Source: Verrucomicrobiota bacterium
GTDB taxonomy: Bacteria; Verrucomicrobiota; Verrucomicrobiia; Chthoniobacterales; UBA10450
Direction of reading: 5' to 3'
Length of the DNA stretch: 64,000 bases
Assembly (NCBI GenBank): GCA_019244415.1
Contig: JAFASN010000028.1
Coordinates: forward strand, 1-64,000
The notes under the pieces are model-generated. The model worked only from the letters and a program-made list of their open reading frames with translations. It made no database searches and was not told the origin of the DNA. Numbering within the stretch: position 1 is the stretch's first letter; every line of letters begins with the position of its first letter. Both the position numbers and the translations under genes were made by a program. Below are positions 19,508 to 27,786 of the stretch, in pieces.

Positions 19508-22078
19508 ATGTCTAAGTACCGACTTGTTGCGAGTCTATCGTTCGTTTTTTACCTGACGCTCCCGCTTTTTGCGGCAACCGATACCTGGACCGGGGCGGGT
19601 AATGGCAACTGGAGCGACCCGAACGACTGGAGCAATGGCGTTCCTGGCTCGTACTCTTACCCCTACCTGATTTTCGACGCGACCGGCTCACAAGCACATG
19701 GGAGCTACGTTGACGGTACCTTCTCGGCGGAGACGCTTACCTTCGCCAGCGGTGCGCCAGCCTACACGATCACGATAGACGCAATCGGCACGCTTAATAT
19801 CGGCACAGGAATCGTCAATAACTCCAGCCAGACGCAAACATTCGCAGTGAATGGTCAGATGGCGTTCCTTGCCGGCGCATCGGCCGGCAATGCGATGCTG
19901 AACACGTTGAGCGGCACTGGAAGCACTGGCGGCACAGTGGGTTTCTACGGCAACTCTTTTGGCAACGCCACCGCGGCGAATGCCACTATCACGAACCAGG
20001 GGACAAGCGTGAGCGGAGATAGCGGCGGCACCACGACTTTCAACCAAGGCGCGACCGCAGGGAACGCCACGATCACGAGTAATGGGACAGGTCTTGGCGC
20101 GGGCTCAGGAAGCACGACATTCCAAGACAATTCCACCGCTGGAAACGCGACCCTCATCAACAACGGCGGTATAACGAATTTCGAAAGCGCCTCGACGGCG
20201 GCGAACGCCCACATCACCAACAATGCCGGCGGCTATACCATATTCAGCGGTACCTCAAGCGCGGCGTCAGCCACGATCAGCGGAGCTGGCGACACGCTTT
20301 TCGGCGGCAATTCCACCGCAGGTACTGCCACGATCAACGGCAGCGCAGGCAGCTATATCGAGTTCACCGCTGGTGCCAGTGCCGCCAGCGCGAACATTAC
20401 TGCAACTGGCACCGGCGCGAGTATCAACTTCCACAATGGCGGAACCGCTGGGAATGCAACTCTCACGGCAAACAGCGGCGCCACGATGATGTTCGCCAAT
20501 GGCACTGACGGCGGTACCGCTCGGGCCCTCGTCAACGCCGGCGCCACTTTCGACGTCAGTTACCAATCTCCCAGCATGAGCATCGGCTCGATCGAAGGGG
20601 CCGGAACGTTCGAGCTCGGCGGCACGCAGCTCACCGTGGGCAGCAACAACCTGAGTACCACGGTTTCCGGCGTTATCCAGGATCAGGGATCTAATACATT
20701 CGCTGCGGGCGGCAGCATCGTGAAAGTCGGCACTGGCACGCTGACCTTGAGCGGAAACAACACCTACACCGGCGGCACCATTGTCAATGTGGGCGGTCTT
20801 CAGGTAGGCGACGGCACCCATCCGGCAGCGCTGGTTGCCGGAACGGTGACCGACAGCAATGGAAGCACGTTCACTTACCCCGGCATCAACGCGATCACGC
20901 TCAACAACAATGCCACCGTTAATGTCATGGCGAACGCAACTGTGACCGGCGGCCACGGTGGCGCTGTCTATAACACAACGCAAGGTGGCGTCGGCGGAAC
21001 GGCAGTCGTGGTAACCGGCGCGGGCGCGTTGACGAACCATGGCACGCTCGTTGGCGGCACCGGCGGCGCTTCCGACAGCGGCCCAGATATCGGAACGGTG
21101 TATGGTCCCGGCGGTGTAGCGGTGGACTTTAAGCAGAGCAACACCTTCACCAACGCAGGCACAATCACCGGCGGCACGGGCGGGGGCAATGGAGGCACTG
21201 GCGTACTGATGGAAGCTGGCGGTTCGCTCACCAACGCCGGCACGATCAACGGCGGCACGGGTGGGACTGGCACTGCGTTCGCTCCAAACGGCGGCACAGC
21301 AGTCTCGCTTACCGCCGGCGGTTCAGTGATCAATTCGGGGACGATCGCGGGCGGAGGCTCCGCCGCAGGCGGGGCGAGCGGCAGTGGCGTAATGATCAGC
21401 GGCGGGTCCGGTACATTGGAGAACGACAAAGGCGGCTCGATTCAGGGCGGCGTCTCCATGGGCAACTACGCCAACAACGTGACCCTCCAGATCGGTAGCT
21501 CGATTACTGGCGACCTCAACATGGGTAACAGTACCGCATCCGCTCTTACCCTCACCGATAATGGCACCGGCGGCAGCCAGACGTACTCGAGCGCCGTTAC
21601 GGGAATGACGACGTTCAACGGCGCGCTCACCAAAAGCGGTCGCGGTACGTGGAATATCGACCAGGCGATGAGCTACAGCGGCGGCACTACGATCGCCGGC
21701 GGCACCCTCATCTCTTCCCACGACGGCGCACTTGGCACTGGTAACGTGAGCCTGCTTTCCGGTAACAACATCCAACTGACACTGCAAGGCGGCGTGACAA
21801 ATCAGTACATCGCCAGCACTGCATCGCTCTCCTTTAACACGAACAACAAAATCAACCTCAACTATGTAGGAGCCGACCAGATCGCCGCGCTCATTCTCAA
21901 CGGGCAATCTTTAGGACCGGGCATTTATAACAGCATCGATTTACCCGGCGAACTCACCGGCACGGGCGACCTGCTCGTCGTGCCGGAGCCATCCACCTGG
22001 GCGCTGATGCTTGGCGGCATCGGCGTACTGATCGCTTTTCAGCGCGCTCGCGTTCGCCGCGGTTTAGGAAAGCACTAG
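19508..22078 (+). CDS. PEP-CTERM autotransporter-repeat-like secreted protein
   Basis: Signal peptide MSKYRLVASLSFVFYLTLPLFA; LTKSGRGTWNI, GGTTIAGGTL repeats; C-terminus VPEPSTWALMLGGIGVLIAFQRARVRRGLGKH. Confidence 0.85.
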   Translation: MSKYRLVASLSFVFYLTLPLFAATDTWTGAGNGNWSDPNDWSNGVPGSYSYPYLIFDATGSQAHGSYVDGTFSAETLTFASGAPAYTITIDAIGTLNIGTGIVNNSSQTQTFAVNGQMAFLAGASAGNAMLNTLSGTGSTGGTVGFYGNSFGNATAANATITNQGTSVSGDSGGTTTFNQGATAGNATITSNGTGLGAGSGSTTFQDNSTAGNATLINNGGITNFESASTAANAHITNNAGGYTIFSGTSSAASATISGAGDTLFGGNSTAGTATINGSAGSYIEFTAGASAASANITATGTGASINFHNGGTAGNATLTANSGATMMFANGTDGGTARALVNAGATFDVSYQSPSMSIGSIEGAGTFELGGTQLTVGSNNLSTTVSGVIQDQGSNTFAAGGSIVKVGTGTLTLSGNNTYTGGTIVNVGGLQVGDGTHPAALVAGTVTDSNGSTFTYPGINAITLNNNATVNVMANATVTGGHGGAVYNTTQGGVGGTAVVVTGAGALTNHGTLVGGTGGASDSGPDIGTVYGPGGVAVDFKQSNTFTNAGTITGGTGGGNGGTGVLMEAGGSLTNAGTINGGTGGTGTAFAPNGGTAVSLTAGGSVINSGTIAGGGSAAGGASGSGVMISGGSGTLENDKGGSIQGGVSMGNYANNVTLQIGSSITGDLNMGNSTASALTLTDNGTGGSQTYSSAVTGMTTFNGALTKSGRGTWNIDQAMSYSGGTTIAGGTLISSHDGALGTGNVSLLSGNNIQLTLQGGVTNQYIASTASLSFNTNNKINLNYVGADQIAALILNGQSLGPGIYNSIDLPGELTGTGDLLVVPEPSTWALMLGGIGVLIAFQRARVRRGLGKH

Positions 22079-22094
22079 AAAAGATCTGAATTAG

Positions 22095-22144
22095 GAAACC
22101 AGGAACCCAGGAAAAGAGTTTGGAATTCCTGGCTTTCTGGCTTC
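22095..22144. repeat. 3' hairpin element shared by PEP-CTERM genes (copy 1)
   Basis: GAAACCAGGAACCCAGGAA-(12 nt)-TTCCTGGCTTTCTGGCTTC; 16/19 paired stem. Confidence 0.75.
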
Positions 22145-22200
22145 GGAATTGCGTCCTGCTTTCCTGCCTTCGTTATTCTTTTCTGCGCTGGCGCATCTGA

Positions 22201-22275
22201 GCTTCGCCGCTTCAGCTCTTCAAAAGAAGTTTGGCCCCGTTTACCGGCCGTTTTCGCGTTCGTACTTAGAGGTGA
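22201..22275 (+). promoter_or_regulatory. Copy D of recurrent upstream element
   Basis: ttcagctcttcaaaagaagtTTGGCCCCGTTTACCGGCCGTTTTCGCGTTCGTACTTAGAGG, near-identical to copy C. Confidence 0.55.
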
Positions 22276-22281
22276 AATGTC

Positions 22282-22408
22282 ATGTCTAAGTACCGACTTG
22301 CTGCGGGTCTCTCGTTCGTCTTTTCCGTGTGCGCTCGTGCTCGGCGGCATCGGCATACCGATTGCTTTTGCACGCGGGCGCGCGGCCAGAAACTCGAGAG
22401 TGAGATGA
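22282..22408 (+). pseudogene. Collapsed PEP-CTERM gene: signal-peptide start joined to a PEP-CTERM tail remnant
   Basis: MSKYRLAAGLSFVFS start, then in another frame ALVLGGIGIPIAFARGRAARNSRVR-stop; its TGA overlaps the next ATG. Confidence 0.65.
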
Positions 22409-23934
22409 AACAGCTCTCAGGATTACTTGTTCGCCGGGGAGCGGGCATCATTGCCGCCCTGGCGTTGGCGCCTGCTCTTCACGCGCAGGATCTCACAGTC
22501 GATAGCACGAACGGCAACAGCCCCTACACAGTTACCGCCGATGCCACCTACAATTATGGCTACATCGGCAACACCAGCACCGGAGAACTCGACCAGTCGG
22601 CTTTTACGTTAAGCTTCTACGACAACGTTTATGTCGGCTACGGCACCGGTAGCACTGGCACTTACAATCTCAGTGGCACCGGAAATCTTACGGCCAACTC
22701 GTACTTGTACGTCGGCTACAGTGGCACTGGCGTGTTTAATCAGACCGGCGGGACGAACACGGTCTCGTATGGATTGGACATCGGATACAATAAGCTCGGT
22801 CAAGGCACCTACACCTTAAGCGGAGGTACGCTGGATTGCGACTATGCAACGTATGGCGAGATAATTGGCGATAGTGGGACTGGCACAATCATCCAGAACG
22901 GCGGCGCAAATTCAACGCTCAACTCGTTCGTAATCGGCAATAGTATAGGTGGCAGCGGCAGTTACACCTTAAACAGCGGCACACTGAGCGCGTCCAGCTA
23001 TTCGGGCGAATATATCGGCGAAAGCGGCACCGGCGTTTTCACCCAGAACGGCGGGACCAACACTGCTGGCAGTGGCTCAAACGAACAGTACGGAATCTCG
23101 TTAGGCGATCAGACCGGCAGCAGCGGCACCTACAATCTCAACGGCGGCACGCTGCTGACCTCTTCGGTGTACGGATATAGCGGCACATCGACATTCAACT
23201 TCAACGGCGGCACGCTCAAGGCGAGTGCGAGCGACCTGAGTACGCAATATCCATTCATGACTGGCGTAACGACGGTAAACGTCCAGTCAGGCGGCGCCAA
23301 GATTGATACGAACGGCTACGGTATCACCATCGCTCAGAATCTACTGCACGATCCGACCAGTGGGGTGACTGACGGCGGGCTAACGAAGACCGGTGCAGGC
23401 GGGCTCGCACTCACGGGTAACAATACTTACAATGGCGGAACGTTTCTCCTGCAGGGCTCTCTCACGTTGACGGGTCACAATACCAATCCCGGTGGCACGT
23501 TTCTCTCCAACGTCAGCGGCTATGAAAGCGATCTTACCGCACAGGGAGACGGCGCGCTCGGCACCGGAAACGTGACCTTTCTCAGCGGCACGAATATTCA
23601 CCTGGTTCTCACTGGGGGCGTTACTAACCAATATATAGCCGCCACAGCTACCCTCTCTTTGCATTCCACCGGCAATTACATCAATACGGACAACGGTCTC
23701 TCTAATCCTCTTCCTGATAGTATCCGCGCGTTGATCGTGAATGGGGTCTATCAGCCAGCCGGCACGTACGGGTCATCAAGCACGAGCGCCGAATTCGTCG
23801 TGCCTTGGATGACGGGCGACCTGGAATTCCTCGTCGTGCCTGAGCCATCTACTTGGGCACTTGTGCTCGGGGGCGTGGGAACCCTGATGGTTTTTCAGCG
23901 CGGACGCATTCGGCGCGGTTTAGGAAAGCACTAG
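22405..23934 (+). CDS. PEP-CTERM autotransporter-repeat-like secreted protein
   Basis: Signal peptide MKQLSGLLVRRGAGIIAALALAPALHAQ; YVGYSGTGVFNQTGGTN repeats; VPEPSTWALVLGGVGTLMVFQRGRIRRGLGKH. Confidence 0.85.
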   Translation: MKQLSGLLVRRGAGIIAALALAPALHAQDLTVDSTNGNSPYTVTADATYNYGYIGNTSTGELDQSAFTLSFYDNVYVGYGTGSTGTYNLSGTGNLTANSYLYVGYSGTGVFNQTGGTNTVSYGLDIGYNKLGQGTYTLSGGTLDCDYATYGEIIGDSGTGTIIQNGGANSTLNSFVIGNSIGGSGSYTLNSGTLSASSYSGEYIGESGTGVFTQNGGTNTAGSGSNEQYGISLGDQTGSSGTYNLNGGTLLTSSVYGYSGTSTFNFNGGTLKASASDLSTQYPFMTGVTTVNVQSGGAKIDTNGYGITIAQNLLHDPTSGVTDGGLTKTGAGGLALTGNNTYNGGTFLLQGSLTLTGHNTNPGGTFLSNVSGYESDLTAQGDGALGTGNVTFLSGTNIHLVLTGGVTNQYIAATATLSLHSTGNYINTDNGLSNPLPDSIRALIVNGVYQPAGTYGSSSTSAEFVVPWMTGDLEFLVVPEPSTWALVLGGVGTLMVFQRGRIRRGLGKH

Positions 23935-23950
23935 AAAAGATCTGAATTAG

Positions 23951-24000
23951 GAAACCAGGAACCCAGGAAAAGAGTTTGGAATTCCTGGCTTTCTGGCTTC
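23951..24000. repeat. 3' hairpin element shared by PEP-CTERM genes (copy 2)
   Basis: Identical to 22095-22144 including flanking taggaaagcactagaaaagatctgaattag. Confidence 0.75.
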
Positions 24001-24066
24001 CAAATTCTCTCCTGCTTTCCTGAATCAGTTCTGCTGTTTGCGGTTCCATTAGAGTATCCTTTGATC

Positions 24067-24576
24067 ATGAAAACAACGATCAGATTCGCCGCTGGTTTGC
24101 TCGCTCTCGCCTTTGCCGCTGCCGACCAAATTGCCGGGCAAACGAACAATTCATCATCGCTGGCCGGCTCATGGCAGCTCGTGTTCACACCCACGGGTCC
24201 AGCGAGTGCGGCAATTGTGCCAATCCACGCCCTCGCCACCTTTACCTCCGATGGCAGCACGATAGAAACAGATGCTGCGGAAACGGTGCCGCTGCATGCT
24301 GATGGCATGAGCATTTACGGAACGCCTGGCCATGGAATCTGGCAGCCCGCACCGGCCGTTGGCACTCTTTTCATCCAATTCATTAATCTCCGCATCAATG
24401 AGAACCAAAGCCTTTACGCTACGCGGACTGTTACCATCTCCGGCGCGCTTGATTCCACAGGCAACGAGTTCAGCGGTAACTTCGCTGCGGAAACGCGCGA
24501 CCCGGCAGGACACGTGATCAGCACCAAATCTGGCACCGTAACCGGCCACCGCATTCCTCATCCATTACTTCCGTAG
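24067..24576 (+). CDS. Hypothetical secreted protein
   Basis: ORF with signal peptide MKTTIRFAAGLLALAFAAADQIAGQ. Confidence 0.6.
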   Translation: MKTTIRFAAGLLALAFAAADQIAGQTNNSSSLAGSWQLVFTPTGPASAAIVPIHALATFTSDGSTIETDAAETVPLHADGMSIYGTPGHGIWQPAPAVGTLFIQFINLRINENQSLYATRTVTISGALDSTGNEFSGNFAAETRDPAGHVISTKSGTVTGHRIPHPLLP

Positions 24577-25149
24577 CACCTCAAACACCCCGAGACTACG
24601 AAACTAAGCTCAACTTATTGTCACAGCTGGCACGTTCGCGACGACGACCGGTAATAGTACGGCGTATCGGCTAAGATTCTGCCTTCCTGACGCAACTCTT
24701 CGCTCACTCCGGCGAAAGCGCGTGTGCTGATCCCGAGCAGAGCAGCCTCGTAGGAAATTGCGCAGAACAAACGTGCCGTATCGCTCTAGAAGTTCAGTAG
24801 TTTGCGACTTGGCAAAAGATGCTGAAACGACAGCCAATCCGGAGCAGCAGAGGAATGAGGTTCTCGCCCGGAATTGAAGCAAACTCCCGCCGAAATTAAA
24901 CTTGTCTGGTACTCAACTATCTCCCCGAGTACAAGGACAGGCTACCCTGCTGTCCTCGCACCGTGAGTTACGATGTGCACTAGCCGGGTCGCTGTAGCCA
25001 TTCCGCCTGCGGCGAACGCAGGAAGAGGCGTTGCCAGCCGCGCGTCGGCCACTAGCCGACGTCTACAATGCATTTCGCGCAACGGTACCGTTCGCGATGA
25101 TCCAAGCGCGACGCTATGCAAAATTCCAGTTTCCGGCAATCAGGTCTGG

Positions 25150-25212
25150 AATTTTCGAAAAATTTGTGACCCGATTTCCGAGCAGTTTTTCGCATTTGTA
25201 CATTGGGACCAC
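25150..25212 (+). promoter_or_regulatory. Copy G (divergent) of recurrent upstream element
   Basis: attttcgaaaaatttgTGACCCGATTTCCGAGCAGTTTTTCGCATTTGTACAT. Confidence 0.4.
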
Positions 25213-25216
25213 AACT

Positions 25217-25876
25217 ATGACCACGAAACTTCTCACTGTAATAACAGCCCTGTGCCTCGGTTCGAGCGCCATCTCGGAAGGCGCACAGCTCATCGTCAAC
25301 GGCAATTTTGAAGCAGGCAACACCGGCTTCAGCAGTGCCTACACCTACGGAAACAATAACCCGCCTCAGACTTACACCATCGGGAATAACCCAGCCACCG
25401 CGCCCGGCCATTATGGCGACTGGGCCTCCTTCGGCGATCACACCACCGGCTCTGGGCTCATGATGATCATCAATGGAGGCACTGATGCGACCGCGCCTTT
25501 TTGGTCCCAAACGGTGAATCTTACGGCTGGTCAAACGTATTCGTATTCCTTTTGGGGAGCGGCCATACAGAGTGGCAGCGGCGCTGACGTCCAGCTTTAC
25601 GTCAGCGGCACCGCGCGAGGCTCGGCTCTGCTCTTGAATGGCTCAGCCGGCGCCTGGCAGCGGGACAGCGGCACCTTCCGCGCGACGAGTAGCGGCAGCG
25701 TGACGCTCAGGCTTGTGGACCTCAACACCAACGTCGCTCAGAACGACTTTACCATCGACGATATCAGCTTGACCGGCGGGCAGCACAGCGTGCCCGAATC
25801 CGGAGCAGGTTACGCATTGCTGGTCATGGGGTTGATTCCGGTAGAGTTCTTGCGGCGGAGATTGGCTCAGGGCTAA
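25217..25876 (+). CDS. Secreted protein with VPESG-type C-terminal sorting tail
   Basis: Signal peptide; LIVNGNFEAGNTGFSSAY; C-terminus VPESGAGYALLVMGLIPVEFLRRRLAQG. Confidence 0.7.
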   Translation: MTTKLLTVITALCLGSSAISEGAQLIVNGNFEAGNTGFSSAYTYGNNNPPQTYTIGNNPATAPGHYGDWASFGDHTTGSGLMMIINGGTDATAPFWSQTVNLTAGQTYSYSFWGAAIQSGSGADVQLYVSGTARGSALLLNGSAGAWQRDSGTFRATSSGSVTLRLVDLNTNVAQNDFTIDDISLTGGQHSVPESGAGYALLVMGLIPVEFLRRRLAQG

Positions 25877-26023
25877 ACAACAGAATCTGATCAGCCAGAG
25901 CGCCGGCAAGCTATTCCTTTCAGCCGCCGGCGGCTTCGACGCTTGACGAATGCCAGCGCCAGGTTGCGAACTGGTGCCGCCCTATCTGTCGCTACGGGTG
26001 GTATGCGTCGAGGTCGAGAGCCG

Positions 26024-26551
26024 TTACCCGCGCGATGAAGAGTACTGCTCCATGCCGAGCAGCGCTGTGAGCGAGAGCAGAAGCAGCGTGAGGGTTGCGC
26101 CCGTGTCCGGCACCTTCGCGCTGCCATCCCCATCATCATCGAATCGGATCGAGATCGGCTTGTTGTCGCGGAGGTCAGTATTGACGTTTCGGATCAGCGT
26201 GTGGTCATGGACAGGCGAGCCGAAGTTGCCGGATATCTCGCTGAACACAAACAAGGTGGTCGTGCCGGCTGGAAAAAACTGCACTACGTTCTCAAGACCG
26301 CTGTTGCCCGGTTCGAGCCAGGGGTAACCCGCGCCGCGAGTCGCCCCGCCGAAGGGAAATCCCAGGTCGATGATCCAGCTATCCGGTCCCAGATCGGTGA
26401 TCCTGATCCCGCTGCTCGATCCGTCATATGTGACGGTGAGATTCGCCGACGAATTCTCCGTGAGAACTAATTGGTGAGCGTGAAGCCGAGACAGAGCAAG
26501 TAAGCTTATCACCAAAAGTCCGATTGTTTTTATCATTGAACGCGACGGCAT
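26024..26551 (-). CDS. Secreted protein with VPDSG-CTERM-like tail
   Basis: Signal peptide; C-terminus KVPDTGATLTLLLLSLTALLGMEQYSSSRG. Confidence 0.7.
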   Translation of the reverse strand: MPSRSMIKTIGLLVISLLALSRLHAHQLVLTENSSANLTVTYDGSSSGIRITDLGPDSWIIDLGFPFGGATRGAGYPWLEPGNSGLENVVQFFPAGTTTLFVFSEISGNFGSPVHDHTLIRNVNTDLRDNKPISIRFDDDGDGSAKVPDTGATLTLLLLSLTALLGMEQYSSSRG

Positions 26552-26570
26552 CGAAGTACGAGCGGAGATT

Positions 26571-27134
26571 TCATGGAGTTACAGGAGTCAATCGTCTCAT
26601 TGCAGAACAAAGCATGATGCGGGAAATGCCGCTGAAAATCAGACTGATGCCGACCAAAGTTCCGATAACCCAAACCGAACTTGAAGGCCAATGAAACCAG
26701 ATAAGTCCTCCGAGAATGAGTGTGATGATACCGTCGAGCAGAACCCAGCCGGCATTCGAAGTAGTGCGAATGTTAAAGTACAGAATAATCTCGAACACTC
26801 CCTCGATCACCAGAAAGATGCCGAGTACGAGCGTGAGTGAAAGCACTCCTAGCAGCGGGTGAATTAGCATATAAATAGCGACGAAGCCGTAAAGCAAAGC
26901 GAGAAGTATCTGCCAAAGCACGGCGCCAGCGTGTCCGGCTTGAAAGGCATAAATCAGATGCCAGAGCGCGCTGAAAAGAATCAACCAGCCGAGCAGGATG
27001 ACCAGCCCGATCGAGGAAGCAAGCGGCATCGCGATTGCCAATATGCCGCAAATCAACATCAAAACTCCCCACAAGATCGACCAGCCAGTGGCTTTCCTGG
27101 TCGTGGCAGCAGTAGTAGCACTTCCTGAGTTCAT
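26571..27134 (-). CDS. HdeD family membrane protein
   Basis: Six-TM ORF; GWSILWGVLMLICGILAIAMPLAS...LLDGIITLILGGLIWFHWPSSSVWVIGTLVGI. Confidence 0.8.
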   Translation of the reverse strand: MNSGSATTAATTRKATGWSILWGVLMLICGILAIAMPLASSIGLVILLGWLILFSALWHLIYAFQAGHAGAVLWQILLALLYGFVAIYMLIHPLLGVLSLTLVLGIFLVIEGVFEIILYFNIRTTSNAGWVLLDGIITLILGGLIWFHWPSSSVWVIGTLVGISLIFSGISRIMLCSAMRRLTPVTP

Positions 27135-27410
27135 AATGCGCGCTCCTCCTTTGTTAATTCGTAACATATTGCGCAAAACGGCTTTAATTTGGCCAGCGTC
27201 TTTTTCGCCCGTCGCGTTCACGCGAGAAACGCGGAATCGCAGGCAAGCCCGGCGGCGACATTACGGCAGGTTCCCCGAATTCGCGTGATCGCCTCGCGAT
27301 GGCCCACGCGACTCTGGCGCGTCGTGCGTTCCCGTGTCAGACGAAGCGGGGCGCTCCTCCTTTTTGTCTCGACAACCTCTTGAGTACGATCTCGCAACTA
27401 CGGCAGAGCA

Positions 27411-27737
27411 ATGTACACTCACAGCTCTGAAGTTAGACGATACGGAGAGCAACTGAATGGCCACACTTTGAGCTTCGACAGCCACGATGACTTTGCGAAA
27501 CGGAAACGCGTCGAAGCCGCGAAGTTTACACCAGTTGATGGCTCGTTAGGGGCGCCGGTGCGTGCGGAGTCTTCGCAGCAAGGTTCTGCTGAGTCCACCG
27601 TCAGGGAACCGACTGAAGCTGATATCGATCTGACGTTGATGGGATCTTTCCCAGCCAGCGATCCACCCTCGTGGACACTTGGCATCCCTCGTGAGCACGA
27701 TCGCTTGATCAGCCACGAGGCTGCGCCACAAGAGTAA
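27411..27737 (+). CDS. Small hypothetical protein with [10 protein letters not shown] motif
   Basis: ORF 108 aa; [21 protein letters not shown]. Confidence 0.55.
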   Translation: MYTHSSEVRRYGEQLNGHTLSFDSHDDFAKRKRVEAAKFTPVDGSLGAPVRAESSQQGSAESTVREPTEADIDLTLMGSFPASDPPSWTLGIPREHDRLISHEAAPQE

Positions 27738-27786
27738 GCCTGCGAAGCTAGTTTCCTGGCTGTCTCTGCTGCGCTATTGCTCAGCA

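Noticed and set aside
20267-21040. Long antisense ORF (257 aa) in the PEP-CTERM gene at 19508
   Set aside because: Opposes a gene with signal peptide and sorting tail; composition typical of antisense to GC-rich Gly/Thr repeats
9721-25212. Upstream elements as classical sigma-54 promoters
   Set aside because: TGGCCC present but GG-to-GC spacing is about 12 nt rather than 10 in the copies checked
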